Assembly (NCBI GenBank): GCA_027308685.1
Contig: DAIDEE010000049.1
Span: 1 to 64,000 of the forward strand
Length of the DNA stretch: 64,000 nucleotides
Reading direction: 5' to 3'
Source: Acidocella sp.
GTDB taxonomy: Bacteria; Pseudomonadota; Alphaproteobacteria; Acetobacterales; Acetobacteraceae
The notes under the pieces were generated by a model, which saw only the letters and a program-made list of their open reading frames with translations, was not told where the DNA came from and did not search any database. The stretch's first letter is position 1. Every line of letters begins with the position of its first letter. The position numbers and the translations under genes were made by a program. Positions 26,920 to 36,056 of the stretch are shown piece after piece.

Positions 26920-27726
26920 ATGATGGGCAACACAGGTTACGCCCGTGCGTTCGCTCAGCAGATCAAGCTTGGTCTCTTCGGAATCACCCTTTTTGCTATT
27001 TCCGGCCTGTTCACCCAACCGGCGCACGCCAACGTCAAAACCACCTCACATAGCCACGTCATCGCGCACCACGTCGTCGCCCGCAAAAAATTCACCCCTG
27101 CGAATCACCTGGCCAGCGTCAAATCCCGCCCCGCAGCCCATGTAGCCACGCATGTTGCCAGCGCCGCCCGTCGCGTACCGCTGCACGTGGCCGTCGGGTC
27201 TCATGCACGCCATTATCACCTGGCCAGCGCCAAATATCGGCACTCGATGCTGCAATGCGTTCCCTACGCCCGTGAGGTCTCGCATATCGAACTCACCGGC
27301 AATGCGTTCCTTTGGTGGGCCGAGGCCTCGGGGCGCTACGCCCGCGGGAATACCCCCGCTGAAGGTGCCGTACTGAACTTCCGCCCCACCCGCCACATGC
27401 CGCTCGGTCACGTCGCCGTCGTCACCGCCATCATCGATAGCCGTACCATCCTCGCTACTCAGGCGAACTGGATACCCGGCACCATCACCAACGACGTCAC
27501 CATGCAAGACGTCTCACCCAACAACGACTGGTCAATGGTCCAGGTCGAACTCGGCGACACCGCCTCGATGGGCGCCTCCTACCCGACCTATGGCTTCATT
27601 TACAATCAACCGGCTACCAACATCACCGTCGCTGACGGTGGAACAAGGGCGCCCGCCAGCGAAGTGGCCGAAGCGCCCAAACCAACCTTGGTATCTTCCG
27701 AAGCTCCCGACCGGAATCTTCAGTAA
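26920..27726 (+). CDS. Secreted CHAP-domain peptidoglycan amidase
   Basis: A 268-residue secreted protein with a CHAP (NlpC/P60-like) domain. Residues 1-37 are a signal peptide ending in AHA. Residues about 40-108 are rich in His, Ala and Lys with two HLAS copies and no recognisable domain. The CHAP domain follows, with the catalytic Cys in QCVPYAR (C113) and His in LGHVAVV (H164). Such enzymes cleave peptide bonds or amide bonds in peptidoglycan during cell-wall remodelling. A Rho-independent terminator lies 75 bases downstream. Confidence 0.85.
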   Translation: MMGNTGYARAFAQQIKLGLFGITLFAISGLFTQPAHANVKTTSHSHVIAHHVVARKKFTPANHLASVKSRPAAHVATHVASAARRVPLHVAVGSHARHYHLASAKYRHSMLQCVPYAREVSHIELTGNAFLWWAEASGRYARGNTPAEGAVLNFRPTRHMPLGHVAVVTAIIDSRTILATQANWIPGTITNDVTMQDVSPNNDWSMVQVELGDTASMGASYPTYGFIYNQPATNITVADGGTRAPASEVAEAPKPTLVSSEAPDRNLQ

Positions 27727-27800
27727 CGGCACCTGCCTGGCTGGGCAAAAAACCTCACCCCTTATTGAGTTACCGCCCAGCCTGCGGTAGAGGCTGCTTG

Positions 27801-27827
27801 GTCGGCACCCCTGGAGGCCGACTTTTT
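27801..27827 (+). terminator. Rho-independent terminator after the CHAP gene
   Basis: GTCGGC (27801-27806) pairs with GCCGAC (27817-27822), followed directly by five T residues. It ends the CHAP transcript and stands just upstream of rplY, where it could also act as an attenuator if rplY is read from the CHAP promoter. Confidence 0.75.
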
Positions 27828-27848
27828 GTGTTTTTATAGGAGCGGCTA

Positions 27849-28568
27849 ATGGCCAGTTTTGAAACAATTGAGGCCTCGACCCGCACGCGTGCCGGCAAGG
27901 GGGTGGCGCGTGCAACGAGGCGTGAGGGCTTAGTGCCCGGCGTAATTTATGGGGCAAAGCAGGAACCTACCCTGATCGCCGTGGACCCGCGGATCATCAT
28001 GCGTGAGTTAAAGCGCGGCGGCTGGAGGTCGCGCTTGTTCGAGATCAAGCTGGGTGACGACAGCACCCGCGCCCTGATGCGCGACGTGCAGTTCCACCCG
28101 GTGACGGACAAACCCGAGCATATTGATTTCCAGCGTCTTGCGGCTGGCGAGCGCATTCGCGTTTCGGTTCAAGTGATATTCCTGAACGAAACCACCTGCC
28201 CTGGCATCAAGCGCGGCGGCGTTCTGAACGTGGTTCGTCACACCGTTGAAGTGGCGTGCGACCCGGATAGCATCCCAGAGAAGTTTGAGGCCGACCTCGG
28301 CGCGTTGGACATCAACGACAACGTGCGTTGGTCGAACCTGATCGGCGTGGGCGATGCCCGTGCCACCATCATCGACCGCGACTTCGTAATCGCCACGGTC
28401 GCCCCGCCAACCGTCTCGGCTGAGGCCTTGGCTGAAGATGCAGCCGCAGCGGCAGCAGCTCCGGCGGCGGCAAAGGGCAAGGCTCCAGCCAAGGGCGCAC
28501 CTGCCAAGGGTGCCGCTCCAGCAAAGGCTGCGGCACCGGCTGCCAAGCCGGCTGCCAAAAAGAAATAA
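27849..28568 (+). CDS. rplY: 50S ribosomal protein L25 (CTC-type)
   Basis: A 239-residue L25/CTC-family protein that binds 5S rRNA in the large ribosomal subunit. The N-terminal L25 domain carries [20 protein letters not shown] and GVIYGAK; the C-terminal TL5-like beta domain follows ([20 protein letters not shown]). After residue about 195 the protein is an Ala/Lys/Pro low-complexity tail typical of GC-rich alphaproteobacteria. An AGGAG site precedes the ATG. It leads the rplY-pth-ychF run. Confidence 0.95.
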   Translation: MASFETIEASTRTRAGKGVARATRREGLVPGVIYGAKQEPTLIAVDPRIIMRELKRGGWRSRLFEIKLGDDSTRALMRDVQFHPVTDKPEHIDFQRLAAGERIRVSVQVIFLNETTCPGIKRGGVLNVVRHTVEVACDPDSIPEKFEADLGALDINDNVRWSNLIGVGDARATIIDRDFVIATVAPPTVSAEALAEDAAAAAAAPAAAKGKAPAKGAPAKGAAPAKAAAPAAKPAAKKK

Positions 28569-28592
28569 CGCCGAAAGGCCGCTGTCGCGCTC

Positions 28593-29165
28593 ATGTTACT
28601 ATGGGTTGGACTTGGCAACCCGGAGCCAGGCATGGCGCGGCAGCGGCACAATATCGGCTTTATGGCTATCGATACGATCGCCATCCGCCATGGGTTCACC
28701 CCATGGCGGCAGCGTTTCAAGGGTTTGAGTTGTGAAGGTACGGTGGCTGGGCAAAAAATCATTGCCCTGAAACCGCTGACCTACATGAACCTCTCCGGCG
28801 AATCGGTGCAGGCCGCCGTGGCGTTTTTCAAAATTCCAACACTCGATATCACGGTGTTTCACGATGACCTCGACCTTGCCCCCGGCAGGGTGAAGGTCAA
28901 AAAAGCTGGCGGTGCGGCTGGCCATAATGGCCTGCGCAGCATGGACCAGATGCTGGGCACCCAGGATTACTGGCGGGTGCGGCTCGGCATTGGGCACCCT
29001 GGCGATAAAAACCGTGTCACCGGCTATGTGCTGAGCGACTTCGGCAAGGCTGATATGGACTGGCTGTTGCCGTGCCTCGATGCCGTGGCCGATCACGCGG
29101 ACCTGCTGGTGACCGGCAAACCAGACGAATTTATGACCCGCACCGCAAGGGCCGGAGAAGGATAA
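28593..29165 (+). CDS. pth: Peptidyl-tRNA hydrolase
   Basis: A 190-residue Pth that frees tRNA from peptidyl-tRNA dropped by stalled ribosomes. The [18 protein letters not shown] start holds the essential Asn (N9) and catalytic His (H19), and [15 protein letters not shown] holds the catalytic Asp. [14 protein letters not shown] and RVRLGIGHP are also conserved. Length is normal. It lies 24 bases after rplY and 4 bases before ychF, the usual alphaproteobacterial order. Confidence 0.96.
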   Translation: MLLWVGLGNPEPGMARQRHNIGFMAIDTIAIRHGFTPWRQRFKGLSCEGTVAGQKIIALKPLTYMNLSGESVQAAVAFFKIPTLDITVFHDDLDLAPGRVKVKKAGGAAGHNGLRSMDQMLGTQDYWRVRLGIGHPGDKNRVTGYVLSDFGKADMDWLLPCLDAVADHADLLVTGKPDEFMTRTARAGEG

Positions 29166-29169
29166 CATT

Positions 29170-30264
29170 ATGGGTTTCAATTGCGGTATCGTCGGCTTGC
29201 CAAATGTCGGCAAATCCACCTTGTTCAATGCGCTCACGGCAACAGTGGCAGCGCAGGCCGCCAACTATCCGTTCTGCACCATCGAGCCCAACGTCGGGCG
29301 GGTGGCAGTGCCGGATAAACGCATGGATCAACTCGCCATCATCGGCAAATCCATCAAAGTGGTTCCCACCAGTTTGGAATTCGTCGACATCGCTGGGCTG
29401 GTGCGCGGCGCCTCCAAGGGCGAAGGCCTCGGCAACCAGTTCCTCGCCAACATCCGCGAGGTCGATGCCATCGTGCATGTGCTGCGCTGTTTCGAGGATG
29501 ACGATGTCACCCATGTCGAAGGCAGCATCGACCCGATCCGCGACGCCGAGACGGTGGAAACCGAATTGATGCTGGCGGACCTTGAAAGCCTGCAAAAGCG
29601 TCTGCCGCAATTACAAAAAAAAGCCAAAGGCAACGACAAAAACGCCGCCGCCGAAGTGGCATTGATGGAACCCATCCTCGCCGCCCTGGAAGCAGGCAAA
29701 GCCGCCCGCACGGCCGTCGCCAAAGGTGACGAGGAAGCCGTCAAACGCCTCAACCTGCTCACCGCCAAGCCGGTTTTGTATGTGTGCAATGTCGAAGAAT
29801 CCAGTGCCGCCCATGGCAATTCGCAAAGTGCGCGGGTTGCTGTGATGGCCAAAGCACAAGGTGCCGGGCACGTCATCGTCTCCGCCGCCATCGAGGCTGA
29901 AGTGAGCCAGTTGCCGGAAGAAGACCGCGCCTCCTTCCTCGCCGACCTCGGCCTCGAAGACAGCGGCCTGGACCGCGTGATTCGCGCCGGTTACGACCTG
30001 CTGGGGTTAATCACCTATTTCACCGTCGGCCCCAAAGAAACCCGCGCCTGGACCATCATCAAAGGCACCAAAGCCCCCGGTGCGGCCGGCGTCATCCACG
30101 GCGACTTCGAACGCGGCTTCATCGCGTGTGAAACCACCGCCTATGAAGACTACATCGCCTACAAAGGCGAAGCCGGCGCCCGCGAAGCCGGCAAGCTGCG
30201 CATCGAAGGCCGCGACTATGTTGTAAAAGACGGCGACGTTTTGCTCTTCCGCTTCAACGTCTGA
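29170..30264 (+). CDS. ychF: Redox-regulated ribosome-binding ATPase YchF
   Basis: A 364-residue Obg-family P-loop ATPase. Motif G1 GLPNVGKST is near residue 8. The family-specific NxxE-type replacement of NKxD is visible in VCNVEES, which is why YchF prefers ATP over GTP. The C-terminal TGS domain ends with RDYVVKDGDVLLFRFNV. It binds ribosomes and influences stress responses. Start ATG is 4 bases after the pth stop, with a GAAGGA site in front. Confidence 0.96.
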   Translation: MGFNCGIVGLPNVGKSTLFNALTATVAAQAANYPFCTIEPNVGRVAVPDKRMDQLAIIGKSIKVVPTSLEFVDIAGLVRGASKGEGLGNQFLANIREVDAIVHVLRCFEDDDVTHVEGSIDPIRDAETVETELMLADLESLQKRLPQLQKKAKGNDKNAAAEVALMEPILAALEAGKAARTAVAKGDEEAVKRLNLLTAKPVLYVCNVEESSAAHGNSQSARVAVMAKAQGAGHVIVSAAIEAEVSQLPEEDRASFLADLGLEDSGLDRVIRAGYDLLGLITYFTVGPKETRAWTIIKGTKAPGAAGVIHGDFERGFIACETTAYEDYIAYKGEAGAREAGKLRIEGRDYVVKDGDVLLFRFNV

Positions 30265-30281
30265 TCTGTAAGGTAGGGGGT

Positions 30282-31085
30282 ATGAAAATTGCCCTCGCCC
30301 AAACCCCTGGCCTCGTCAACAATATCTCCGGCGCGTTTGCACTGATGGACACCAAAGCCGCCGAGGCCAAAGCCGGTGGCGCTGCTATTCTGCTCCTGCC
30401 GGAAATGTACCTCTCCGGCTACAATATCGGCCCGCAAGCCGCCCTCGCCCAAGCCATCACCATCGAGGCACTGGCTCCCGCGCAGGAAATCGCAAAAACC
30501 CATGGCATTGCGCTGGTGTTCGGCTACCCGGAACGCGTCGGCGACAAAGTTGCCAACAGCGCGGTGCTGATCGGCCCCGACGGCACCATCCTGCTCAACT
30601 ACCGAAAATCACACTTATTCGGCGACCTCGACCGGGCCATGTTCAAAGCCATCGGCACTGAATTTCCCATCGCCGAATTGCACGGCTACAAAATCGGCCT
30701 GCTGATATGCTACGATATCGAATTCCCCGAACCCGCCCGCCGCATCGCGCTCGCGGGCGCTGACATATTGCTCATCCCCACCGCCCAAATGGAACCCTAC
30801 GAGCAGGTCGCCAAACACGTCATTCCGGCGCGCGCTTATGAAAACCAGCTCTACGTCGCCTATGCTAACCACTCCGGTAACGACGACGGCCTCAGCTACA
30901 TCGGCCTTTCCAGCATCTGCAGCCCCAACGGCGATATCATCGCCGCCGCCGGTAAATCCGAAACCATGCTATACGCCACCTGCGACAAATCCCACCAAGC
31001 CGCCGTACGGAAAGCCGACCCACTGCTCGCCGACCGCCGCCCCAGTCTTTACGGCTCGCTCAGTCGCTCGAGCCTGATCGTTTGA
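30282..31085 (+). CDS. Carbon-nitrogen hydrolase (nitrilase superfamily)
   Basis: A 267-residue nitrilase-superfamily enzyme with the Glu-Lys-Cys triad in place: PEMYLSG (E41), YRKSHLF (K109) and LICYDIEFPE (C143). These enzymes hydrolyse or condense amide, nitrile or carbamoyl bonds in small molecules. The closest recognised group is the aliphatic amidase/N-carbamoylputrescine amidase-like branch, but the substrate cannot be fixed. It starts 17 bases after ychF and ends before a strong hairpin shared with folE. Confidence 0.85.
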   Translation: MKIALAQTPGLVNNISGAFALMDTKAAEAKAGGAAILLLPEMYLSGYNIGPQAALAQAITIEALAPAQEIAKTHGIALVFGYPERVGDKVANSAVLIGPDGTILLNYRKSHLFGDLDRAMFKAIGTEFPIAELHGYKIGLLICYDIEFPEPARRIALAGADILLIPTAQMEPYEQVAKHVIPARAYENQLYVAYANHSGNDDGLSYIGLSSICSPNGDIIAAAGKSETMLYATCDKSHQAAVRKADPLLADRRPSLYGSLSRSSLIV

Positions 31086-31140
31086 GGTTGACGTGCACTG
31101 CGCGGCGACCGAAAGCGTGAATCAGCCTCGCATCAAATAC

Positions 31141-31190
31141 TTAGAGCGCGTTCGGCTTGGCGCGATTGCGTCAAGCTGAACGCGCTCTAA
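31141..31190. terminator. Long hairpin between convergent genes
   Basis: A 23-base-pair stem (31141-31163 with 31168-31190, two G-T pairs) closes a four-base loop GATT. It starts TTAGAGCGCGTTC and ends GAACGCGCTCTAA, and abuts the folE stop codon. Its position between two converging genes fits a bidirectional terminator. Its near-perfect length is also typical of dispersed palindromic repeats in alphaproteobacteria. Confidence 0.6.
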
Positions 31191-31829
31191 TCACGCTTCG
31201 ACTGAACTGCAAACCCGTTGCGAAACGATCGAGAGAAACTCCTTACGGGTGCTTGGGTCATCGCGGAACGCGCCGAGCATCCGGCTGGTGATCATGCTGG
31301 CACCTGGCTTATGCACCCCACGGGTGGACATGCATTGATGGTTCGCCTCAATCATCACCGCCACGCCGCGGGGCTGCAGAACGTCGTTGATGGTGTTGGC
31401 AATCTGGGCGGTCAGCTTCTCCTGGATCTGAAAGCGATGTGCATAGGCATCCACAACCCGCGCCAGTTTGCTGATCCCCACCACCCGCGTGTTGGGTAAA
31501 TATGCCACATGGGCGCGCCCGATAATCGGCACCATATGGTGCTCGCAATGGCTTTCCACGCGAATATCGCGCAGCACCACCATTTCATCGTAACCCTCAA
31601 TTTCCTCAAAGGTGCGGGCTAAAACAGCCACCGGGTCTTCGCCGTAGCCTTTGAAGAACTCCTCATAGGAGCGCACCACGCGCGCCGGCGTATCCAGCAA
31701 ACCTTCGCGTTCGGGGTCCTCACCCGCCCAGCGCAGCATGGTGCGCACGGCCGCCTCGGCCTCGGCCCGGGTGGGCTTTGTGGCAGCGTCATTTTTAACG
31801 AGTTTCGCGGCAGGCGTATGGATATTCAC
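31191..31829 (-). CDS. folE: GTP cyclohydrolase I
   Basis: A 212-residue GTP cyclohydrolase IA, first enzyme of tetrahydrofolate synthesis (GTP to 7,8-dihydroneopterin triphosphate). [20 protein letters not shown] carries the zinc-binding Cys and His; [19 protein letters not shown] and [17 protein letters not shown] complete the active site, including the second zinc Cys. Zinc ligands being intact marks the zinc-dependent FolE type. The N-terminal 25 residues are variable. Confidence 0.96.
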   Translation of the reverse strand: MNIHTPAAKLVKNDAATKPTRAEAEAAVRTMLRWAGEDPEREGLLDTPARVVRSYEEFFKGYGEDPVAVLARTFEEIEGYDEMVVLRDIRVESHCEHHMVPIIGRAHVAYLPNTRVVGISKLARVVDAYAHRFQIQEKLTAQIANTINDVLQPRGVAVMIEANHQCMSTRGVHKPGASMITSRMLGAFRDDPSTRKEFLSIVSQRVCSSVEA

Positions 31830-31934
31830 TGTGTTCGTCTCCGTGTGTGGCAGTCTTGCCTATTTCGGGTCGGTCTAACCTTGAGTCCGATATGGGCGGG
31901 TCCGGCAATGCCGCAACCCATCCTGTTACTGACT

Positions 31935-32795
31935 TTATATAAAGAATTCCCTAATCGCAGCCGCCGCTGCCAGCGGTTTCTCCTGGTGCGGAAAATGCCC
32001 AACCCCGGCAAACACCTCAGCTTGCAGGTCACTGAAAAACGCGCCCAACTGGTCCATCCATGCCACCGGAAACACCGCATCGCGCTCTGGCCATAAAATC
32101 CGGGTAGGAATCGTGATCGGCGTGGTGGGCGGGGCCACGGCGCGGGCAGTGGAAATATACCAGTTAAAGCCGCCCTGCAGGTTGCCCGGCGCCATCATGT
32201 TATCCACGAACACGCTAAAATTATCATCAAACGCCTGCTTGTTCTGGCTGCCGCCTACCAGCACATAGCGCAGGTAAATCTCCAGGGTTTCGCGCGAATG
32301 TCCCACCAATTCCATCGCCAGCCGGGTCTGATGAAACCACATATACCATGAGTTTTTCAGCTGCCCGTCCTCGATCCAGCGCCGCCCGATGCCCGGATAC
32401 GGACAATCAAACGCCAGAAATTTGCTGACGCGCCCCGGAAAATTCCTGATCAGCGTTTGCCCGATCAGCGCCCCGATGTCATGCGCCACCAGCCCCACGC
32501 CCGGCTGCCCAGCACCCGACAACCCCAGCACATCCAGCAACGCCGCCAAATCCTCGGCATGTTGCTCGGCCGTCATTGCCTTGGAATAGCCCGCAGGAAT
32601 TTTATCGCTACCGCCAAAACCGCGCAAATCCGGCGCAATCAGGCGGAATTGATCAGCCAGCAGCGGCATCACTTTCGCCCAGGTGAACCAGAACTCCGGC
32701 CAGCCGTGCAGCAATAATAACGGCGGCCCCGCACCCAGCTCGGCCACCTGGATGTTAATTCCCTTCACCGGGACCAGCCTTGTGGCGATCTGCAT
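31935..32795 (-). CDS. Alpha/beta hydrolase (epoxide hydrolase-like)
   Basis: A 286-residue alpha/beta-hydrolase. LLLLHGWPEFWFTW gives the HGxP oxyanion-hole motif of epoxide hydrolases, APDLRGFGGSDKP-like sequence follows, and LVAHDIGALIGQ has Asp as the nucleophile. A late GVGHFPHQEKP supplies the catalytic His. Asp nucleophile with HGWP favours epoxide or haloalkane hydrolysis over esterase activity. The start shares one base with the apaG stop (TGATG), so the pair is coupled. Confidence 0.82.
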   Translation of the reverse strand: MQIATRLVPVKGINIQVAELGAGPPLLLLHGWPEFWFTWAKVMPLLADQFRLIAPDLRGFGGSDKIPAGYSKAMTAEQHAEDLAALLDVLGLSGAGQPGVGLVAHDIGALIGQTLIRNFPGRVSKFLAFDCPYPGIGRRWIEDGQLKNSWYMWFHQTRLAMELVGHSRETLEIYLRYVLVGGSQNKQAFDDNFSVFVDNMMAPGNLQGGFNWYISTARAVAPPTTPITIPTRILWPERDAVFPVAWMDQLGAFFSDLQAEVFAGVGHFPHQEKPLAAAAAIREFFI

Positions 32796-33232
32796 CAGTG
32801 CAACCTGGTATTCTGATAGGGGCTATCCAGGCTGAACGTTGGAATCGCAATATCAAATGCCTCGCCACTCTCGGTGCGGACCATGTGGTACTGGCCGGTC
32901 ATGAACCCCGATGACGTCGGCAACGGCGTGCCGGAGGTATATTCAAAACTCTCGCCCGCCCCCAGCACCGGTTGCTCACCCACCACACCGTCGCCATGCA
33001 CATGGTTTATCCGCCCGTGCGCGTCGGTGATCTTCCAGGTGCGCTTGAGCAGTTGCACCCGCTCATCACTCTGGTTTTTAATCGTGACCCGGTACGCCCA
33101 CACATAATGGCCCGCTTCCGGTTTCGACTGGTCTTCCAGATAAAACACCTGTACCGCCACTTTAATCCCCGCTGTAGTGGCAAAAAACGCATTCTCCAAA
33201 TTTTTACTGCTTTCCTGGCGTAAAAAAAACAT
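32795..33232 (-). CDS. apaG: ApaG protein
   Basis: A 145-residue ApaG, an immunoglobulin-like fold protein linked in enterobacteria to cobalt/magnesium homeostasis and diadenosine tetraphosphate turnover. YVWAYRVTIKNQSDERVQLL, GDGVVGEQPVLGAGESFEY and SGFMTGQYHMV are family hallmarks. The start ATG has about 12 extra residues before the conserved core. It heads a two-gene operon with the epoxide-hydrolase-like gene. Confidence 0.93.
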   Translation of the reverse strand: MFFLRQESSKNLENAFFATTAGIKVAVQVFYLEDQSKPEAGHYVWAYRVTIKNQSDERVQLLKRTWKITDAHGRINHVHGDGVVGEQPVLGAGESFEYTSGTPLPTSSGFMTGQYHMVRTESGEAFDIAIPTFSLDSPYQNTRLH

Positions 33233-33331
33233 TCCAATGCAACGCTAACTTACCCACAGCTTGCCGACAAGTAATTCTCAACCCACCTGAGGCTACTTGG
33301 GGCCGGCCATGATGGCTGCTACAGGAAAACC

Positions 33332-35035
33332 ATGACAATGCTGTTCAAAATTTCTCGCCGCGCATGCACCGCCACCGCCATTATGCTTTCAGCCTGTGCC
33401 GCCGCCACCCCCGGCAGTGCCACCAGCGCCACCGGCACCGCCTATGGCGATTTTCTGGCGGCCCGCTACGCCGATGCGCAACAGGACCCGCAGGCTGCGG
33501 TGCATTATTACACCCAGGCCCTGGCGGCCGACCCTAACAATCACGCCCTGATCAACGAAGGTTTCATCGCCGCCGTTATTTCCGGCAGTCCACAGGCACC
33601 GGCCCTCGCCAAACAGGTTACCAACAACGCGCTGGCCACCATGCTGCTCGGCAACCAGGCTGCCATGAATGGCAATTACGCCGAAGCGGCGCGGCAATAT
33701 GCCCTGTTGCCGCCAAATGACCTCTCAGGCTTGCTCGCCCCGCTGCTCTCAGCCTGGGCTCTTGCCGGTGAGGGCAATTCCACCGCTGCCCTGGCCACTC
33801 TGCAACCGCATATCGACGACGGCTCGCCCTTCGGTGGCGTATATGCCCTGAATGCCGCCTTGATCGCCGACCAGGCGCACGACATGAAAGACGCCTCGAA
33901 ATATTACGCCGACCCGGCCAACAATATCGCAGCCCCCAACCTGCGCCTCGCCCAGATCATGGCAAGCTGGCAGGCCCGCCAGGGCAACATTACCGCTGCG
34001 CAGGCCGAGTTGGCCGCCATGGCCAACACCCACCCCGGGCTGGCCGCCGCACTCCCCGGTTTACAGGCCGATGTCGCTCAGCCGGTCATCATCAACCCCA
34101 CCGATGGTCTGGCGGAAGCCTACCTCACCATCGCCGGATCCCTCAGCCAGCCAGACCAAACCGTGCTGCGCCTGACGTTTTTACATTTTGCTCTGGATTT
34201 ACGGCCTGACCTCACCTCCGCCCGTATCTTGCTGGCCACTCTGCTAACCGGCGGCAACAATGACAATCGGCAATCTGCCACGCCCTCCAAAGCCATGATG
34301 CAATCGGCCCTCGACACCTTAAAGCCCATCCCCGCTACCGACCCGCTGTACGGTCCTGCGGCGGCGCAGGAAGCCACCCTGATGGCGGCTCTCGGACAAA
34401 CCCAACCGGCGGTCGAACTCATCAATAAACTGCTCGTTACGTACCCGAAGGATATCGGCCTGCTGGAGCAAGCCGGCGATACGCTGCGCGGCAACAACCA
34501 GTTCCCTGATGCGATCCCGTACTACAGCCGCGCCATCGCTGAACTGCCTAACCCGCCGCCAGCGGAAGCCTGGACTCTGTTTTACGACCGCGGCATCTCC
34601 ATCGACCAAAGCGGCGACTGGACAAAAGCTGAACCAGATTTACAGGAGGCACTCAAGCTCGCCCCCAACCAGCCCTATGTGCTCAACTATATCGGCTACA
34701 CCTGGGCGCTGCGCGGCGAGAACCTGCCAAAAGCCCTGGCAATGCTCGACCAGGCCGTTAGCCTCGCTCCCAATGAAGGTGCGATCATCGACAGCCTCGG
34801 CTATGTCAACCTGAAAACCGGCGACACCAAACAGGCGATGCAACTGCTCATCAAAGCCGTGCAGATGGACCCTGACGATGCCGAAGTGAACGCCCATCTG
34901 GGCGATGCCTTCTATGCCGACGGCCAAAAACTGCAGGCCGATTATCAATGGCAACGTGCGCTGGCCCTCAAGCCGGACGCCAAACTGCAAGCCGACATCG
35001 AAACCAAGCTCAAGCAATTCGCGCCGCCTTCATAA
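33332..35035 (+). CDS. TPR-repeat lipoprotein-like protein
   Basis: A 567-residue tetratricopeptide-repeat protein. A signal-like start ends at MLSACAAA, a plausible lipobox (LSAC). Repeats begin with AAVHYYTQALAADPNNHALI near residue 50 and a regular block near the C-terminus includes AMLDQAVSLAPNEGAIIDSL and GDAFYADGQKLQADYQWQRA. Such proteins act as scaffolds in the envelope; no enzymatic motif is visible. An AGGAAA site precedes the ATG. It ends 5 bases before ispE, so the two may be cotranscribed. Confidence 0.83.
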   Translation: MTMLFKISRRACTATAIMLSACAAATPGSATSATGTAYGDFLAARYADAQQDPQAAVHYYTQALAADPNNHALINEGFIAAVISGSPQAPALAKQVTNNALATMLLGNQAAMNGNYAEAARQYALLPPNDLSGLLAPLLSAWALAGEGNSTAALATLQPHIDDGSPFGGVYALNAALIADQAHDMKDASKYYADPANNIAAPNLRLAQIMASWQARQGNITAAQAELAAMANTHPGLAAALPGLQADVAQPVIINPTDGLAEAYLTIAGSLSQPDQTVLRLTFLHFALDLRPDLTSARILLATLLTGGNNDNRQSATPSKAMMQSALDTLKPIPATDPLYGPAAAQEATLMAALGQTQPAVELINKLLVTYPKDIGLLEQAGDTLRGNNQFPDAIPYYSRAIAELPNPPPAEAWTLFYDRGISIDQSGDWTKAEPDLQEALKLAPNQPYVLNYIGYTWALRGENLPKALAMLDQAVSLAPNEGAIIDSLGYVNLKTGDTKQAMQLLIKAVQMDPDDAEVNAHLGDAFYADGQKLQADYQWQRALALKPDAKLQADIETKLKQFAPPS

Positions 35036-35040
35036 CGCCC

Positions 35041-35886
35041 ATGCTCGCCAGTTTCGCGCCTGCCAAGGTCAATTTGCACCTGCATGTCACCGGCAAACGC
35101 GCCGATGGGTATCATCTGCTGGATAGCCTCGCGGTATTCCCTAATGTCGGCGATGGCATCCGCGTTGAACCGGCTGACAAGCTTTCGCTGACCATTACCG
35201 GCCATTTCGGTAAAACGCTGGCCGCCGAGCCTGATAATTTAGTGTTACGCGCCGCCCGCGCCCTCAACCCCACCGGCACCGCGGCCATCACGTTGGAAAA
35301 AAACCTGCCAGTGGCTTCTGGTATCGGCGGCGGCTCGGCTGATGCCGCGGCCGCGTTACGGGTGCTCGCGCGCCATTGGAACTTAAACGTTCCGCTGCAC
35401 GGCATCGCAGCGTCCTTGGGGGCCGATGTCCCGGTCTGTCTCGCCCGCACCAGTGCCCGCATGAGCGGCATCGGGGAAATCCTCTCCCCCGCGCCAAAAC
35501 TACCTCATTTCGGCATCATCCTGGTCAACCCGGGCGTGCATGTCGCCACCCCGGCGGTATTTCGTGCCCGCACCGCTGCCTTCACGCCCGCCGCCATGTT
35601 CCCAGCCGCCTGGACCACCGCCGAGGCGCTGGCGCAAGCGCTCCAGCATGCCAGCAACGACCTCGAACCATTCGCCATCAGCCTGGCCCCGGTGATCGGC
35701 GACGTGCTGTCTCACCTCAAATCCCTGCCCGGCTGCCTGCTGGCCCGCATGTCCGGCTCCGGCGCCACCTGCTTTGCTTTGTTCACCACGCCCACCGCCG
35801 CCAGCACCGCCGCCGGCCAAATCAGCCAGCCAAATTGGTGGCATTGGGCCGGGGGGCTTTACGAACCAGCCCCCACCGACATATGA
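35041..35886 (+). CDS. ispE: 4-diphosphocytidyl-2-C-methyl-D-erythritol kinase
   Basis: A 281-residue GHMP-family kinase of the non-mevalonate isoprenoid pathway. FAPAKVNLHLHVTGKRADGY is the IspE start, LPVASGIGGGSADAAAALR is the GHMP phosphate-binding loop, and MSGSGATCFALF is motif 3. The ATG at 35041 is chosen because the family starts at this motif; the longer frame upstream overlaps the TPR gene. tRNA-Gln follows after 29 bases. Confidence 0.95.
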   Translation: MLASFAPAKVNLHLHVTGKRADGYHLLDSLAVFPNVGDGIRVEPADKLSLTITGHFGKTLAAEPDNLVLRAARALNPTGTAAITLEKNLPVASGIGGGSADAAAALRVLARHWNLNVPLHGIAASLGADVPVCLARTSARMSGIGEILSPAPKLPHFGIILVNPGVHVATPAVFRARTAAFTPAAMFPAAWTTAEALAQALQHASNDLEPFAISLAPVIGDVLSHLKSLPGCLLARMSGSGATCFALFTTPTAASTAAGQISQPNWWHWAGGLYEPAPTDI

Positions 35887-35915
35887 GCACCACATACAAG
35901 ACTACCCACGCCCAT

Positions 35916-35990
35916 TGGGACGTCGCCAAGCGGTAAGGCAGCGGATTTTGATTCCGCCATGCGGAGGTTCGAATCCTCCCGTCCCAGCCA
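35916..35990 (+). tRNA. tRNA-Gln(UUG)
   Basis: A 75-base cloverleaf: acceptor TGGGACG/CGTCCCA, anticodon arm GCGGA-TTTTGAT-TCCGC with anticodon TTG, T arm GGAGG/CCTCC around TTCGAAT, and encoded CCA after discriminator G. It lies between ispE and the hyf-like operon on the same strand. Confidence 0.95.
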
Positions 35991-36056
35991 GCGCTCTTAT
36001 CATGCCTATGCGCTGCAATTCCCCTACCGGCGCGGTGCGGGGTTTGCTACATCGAC

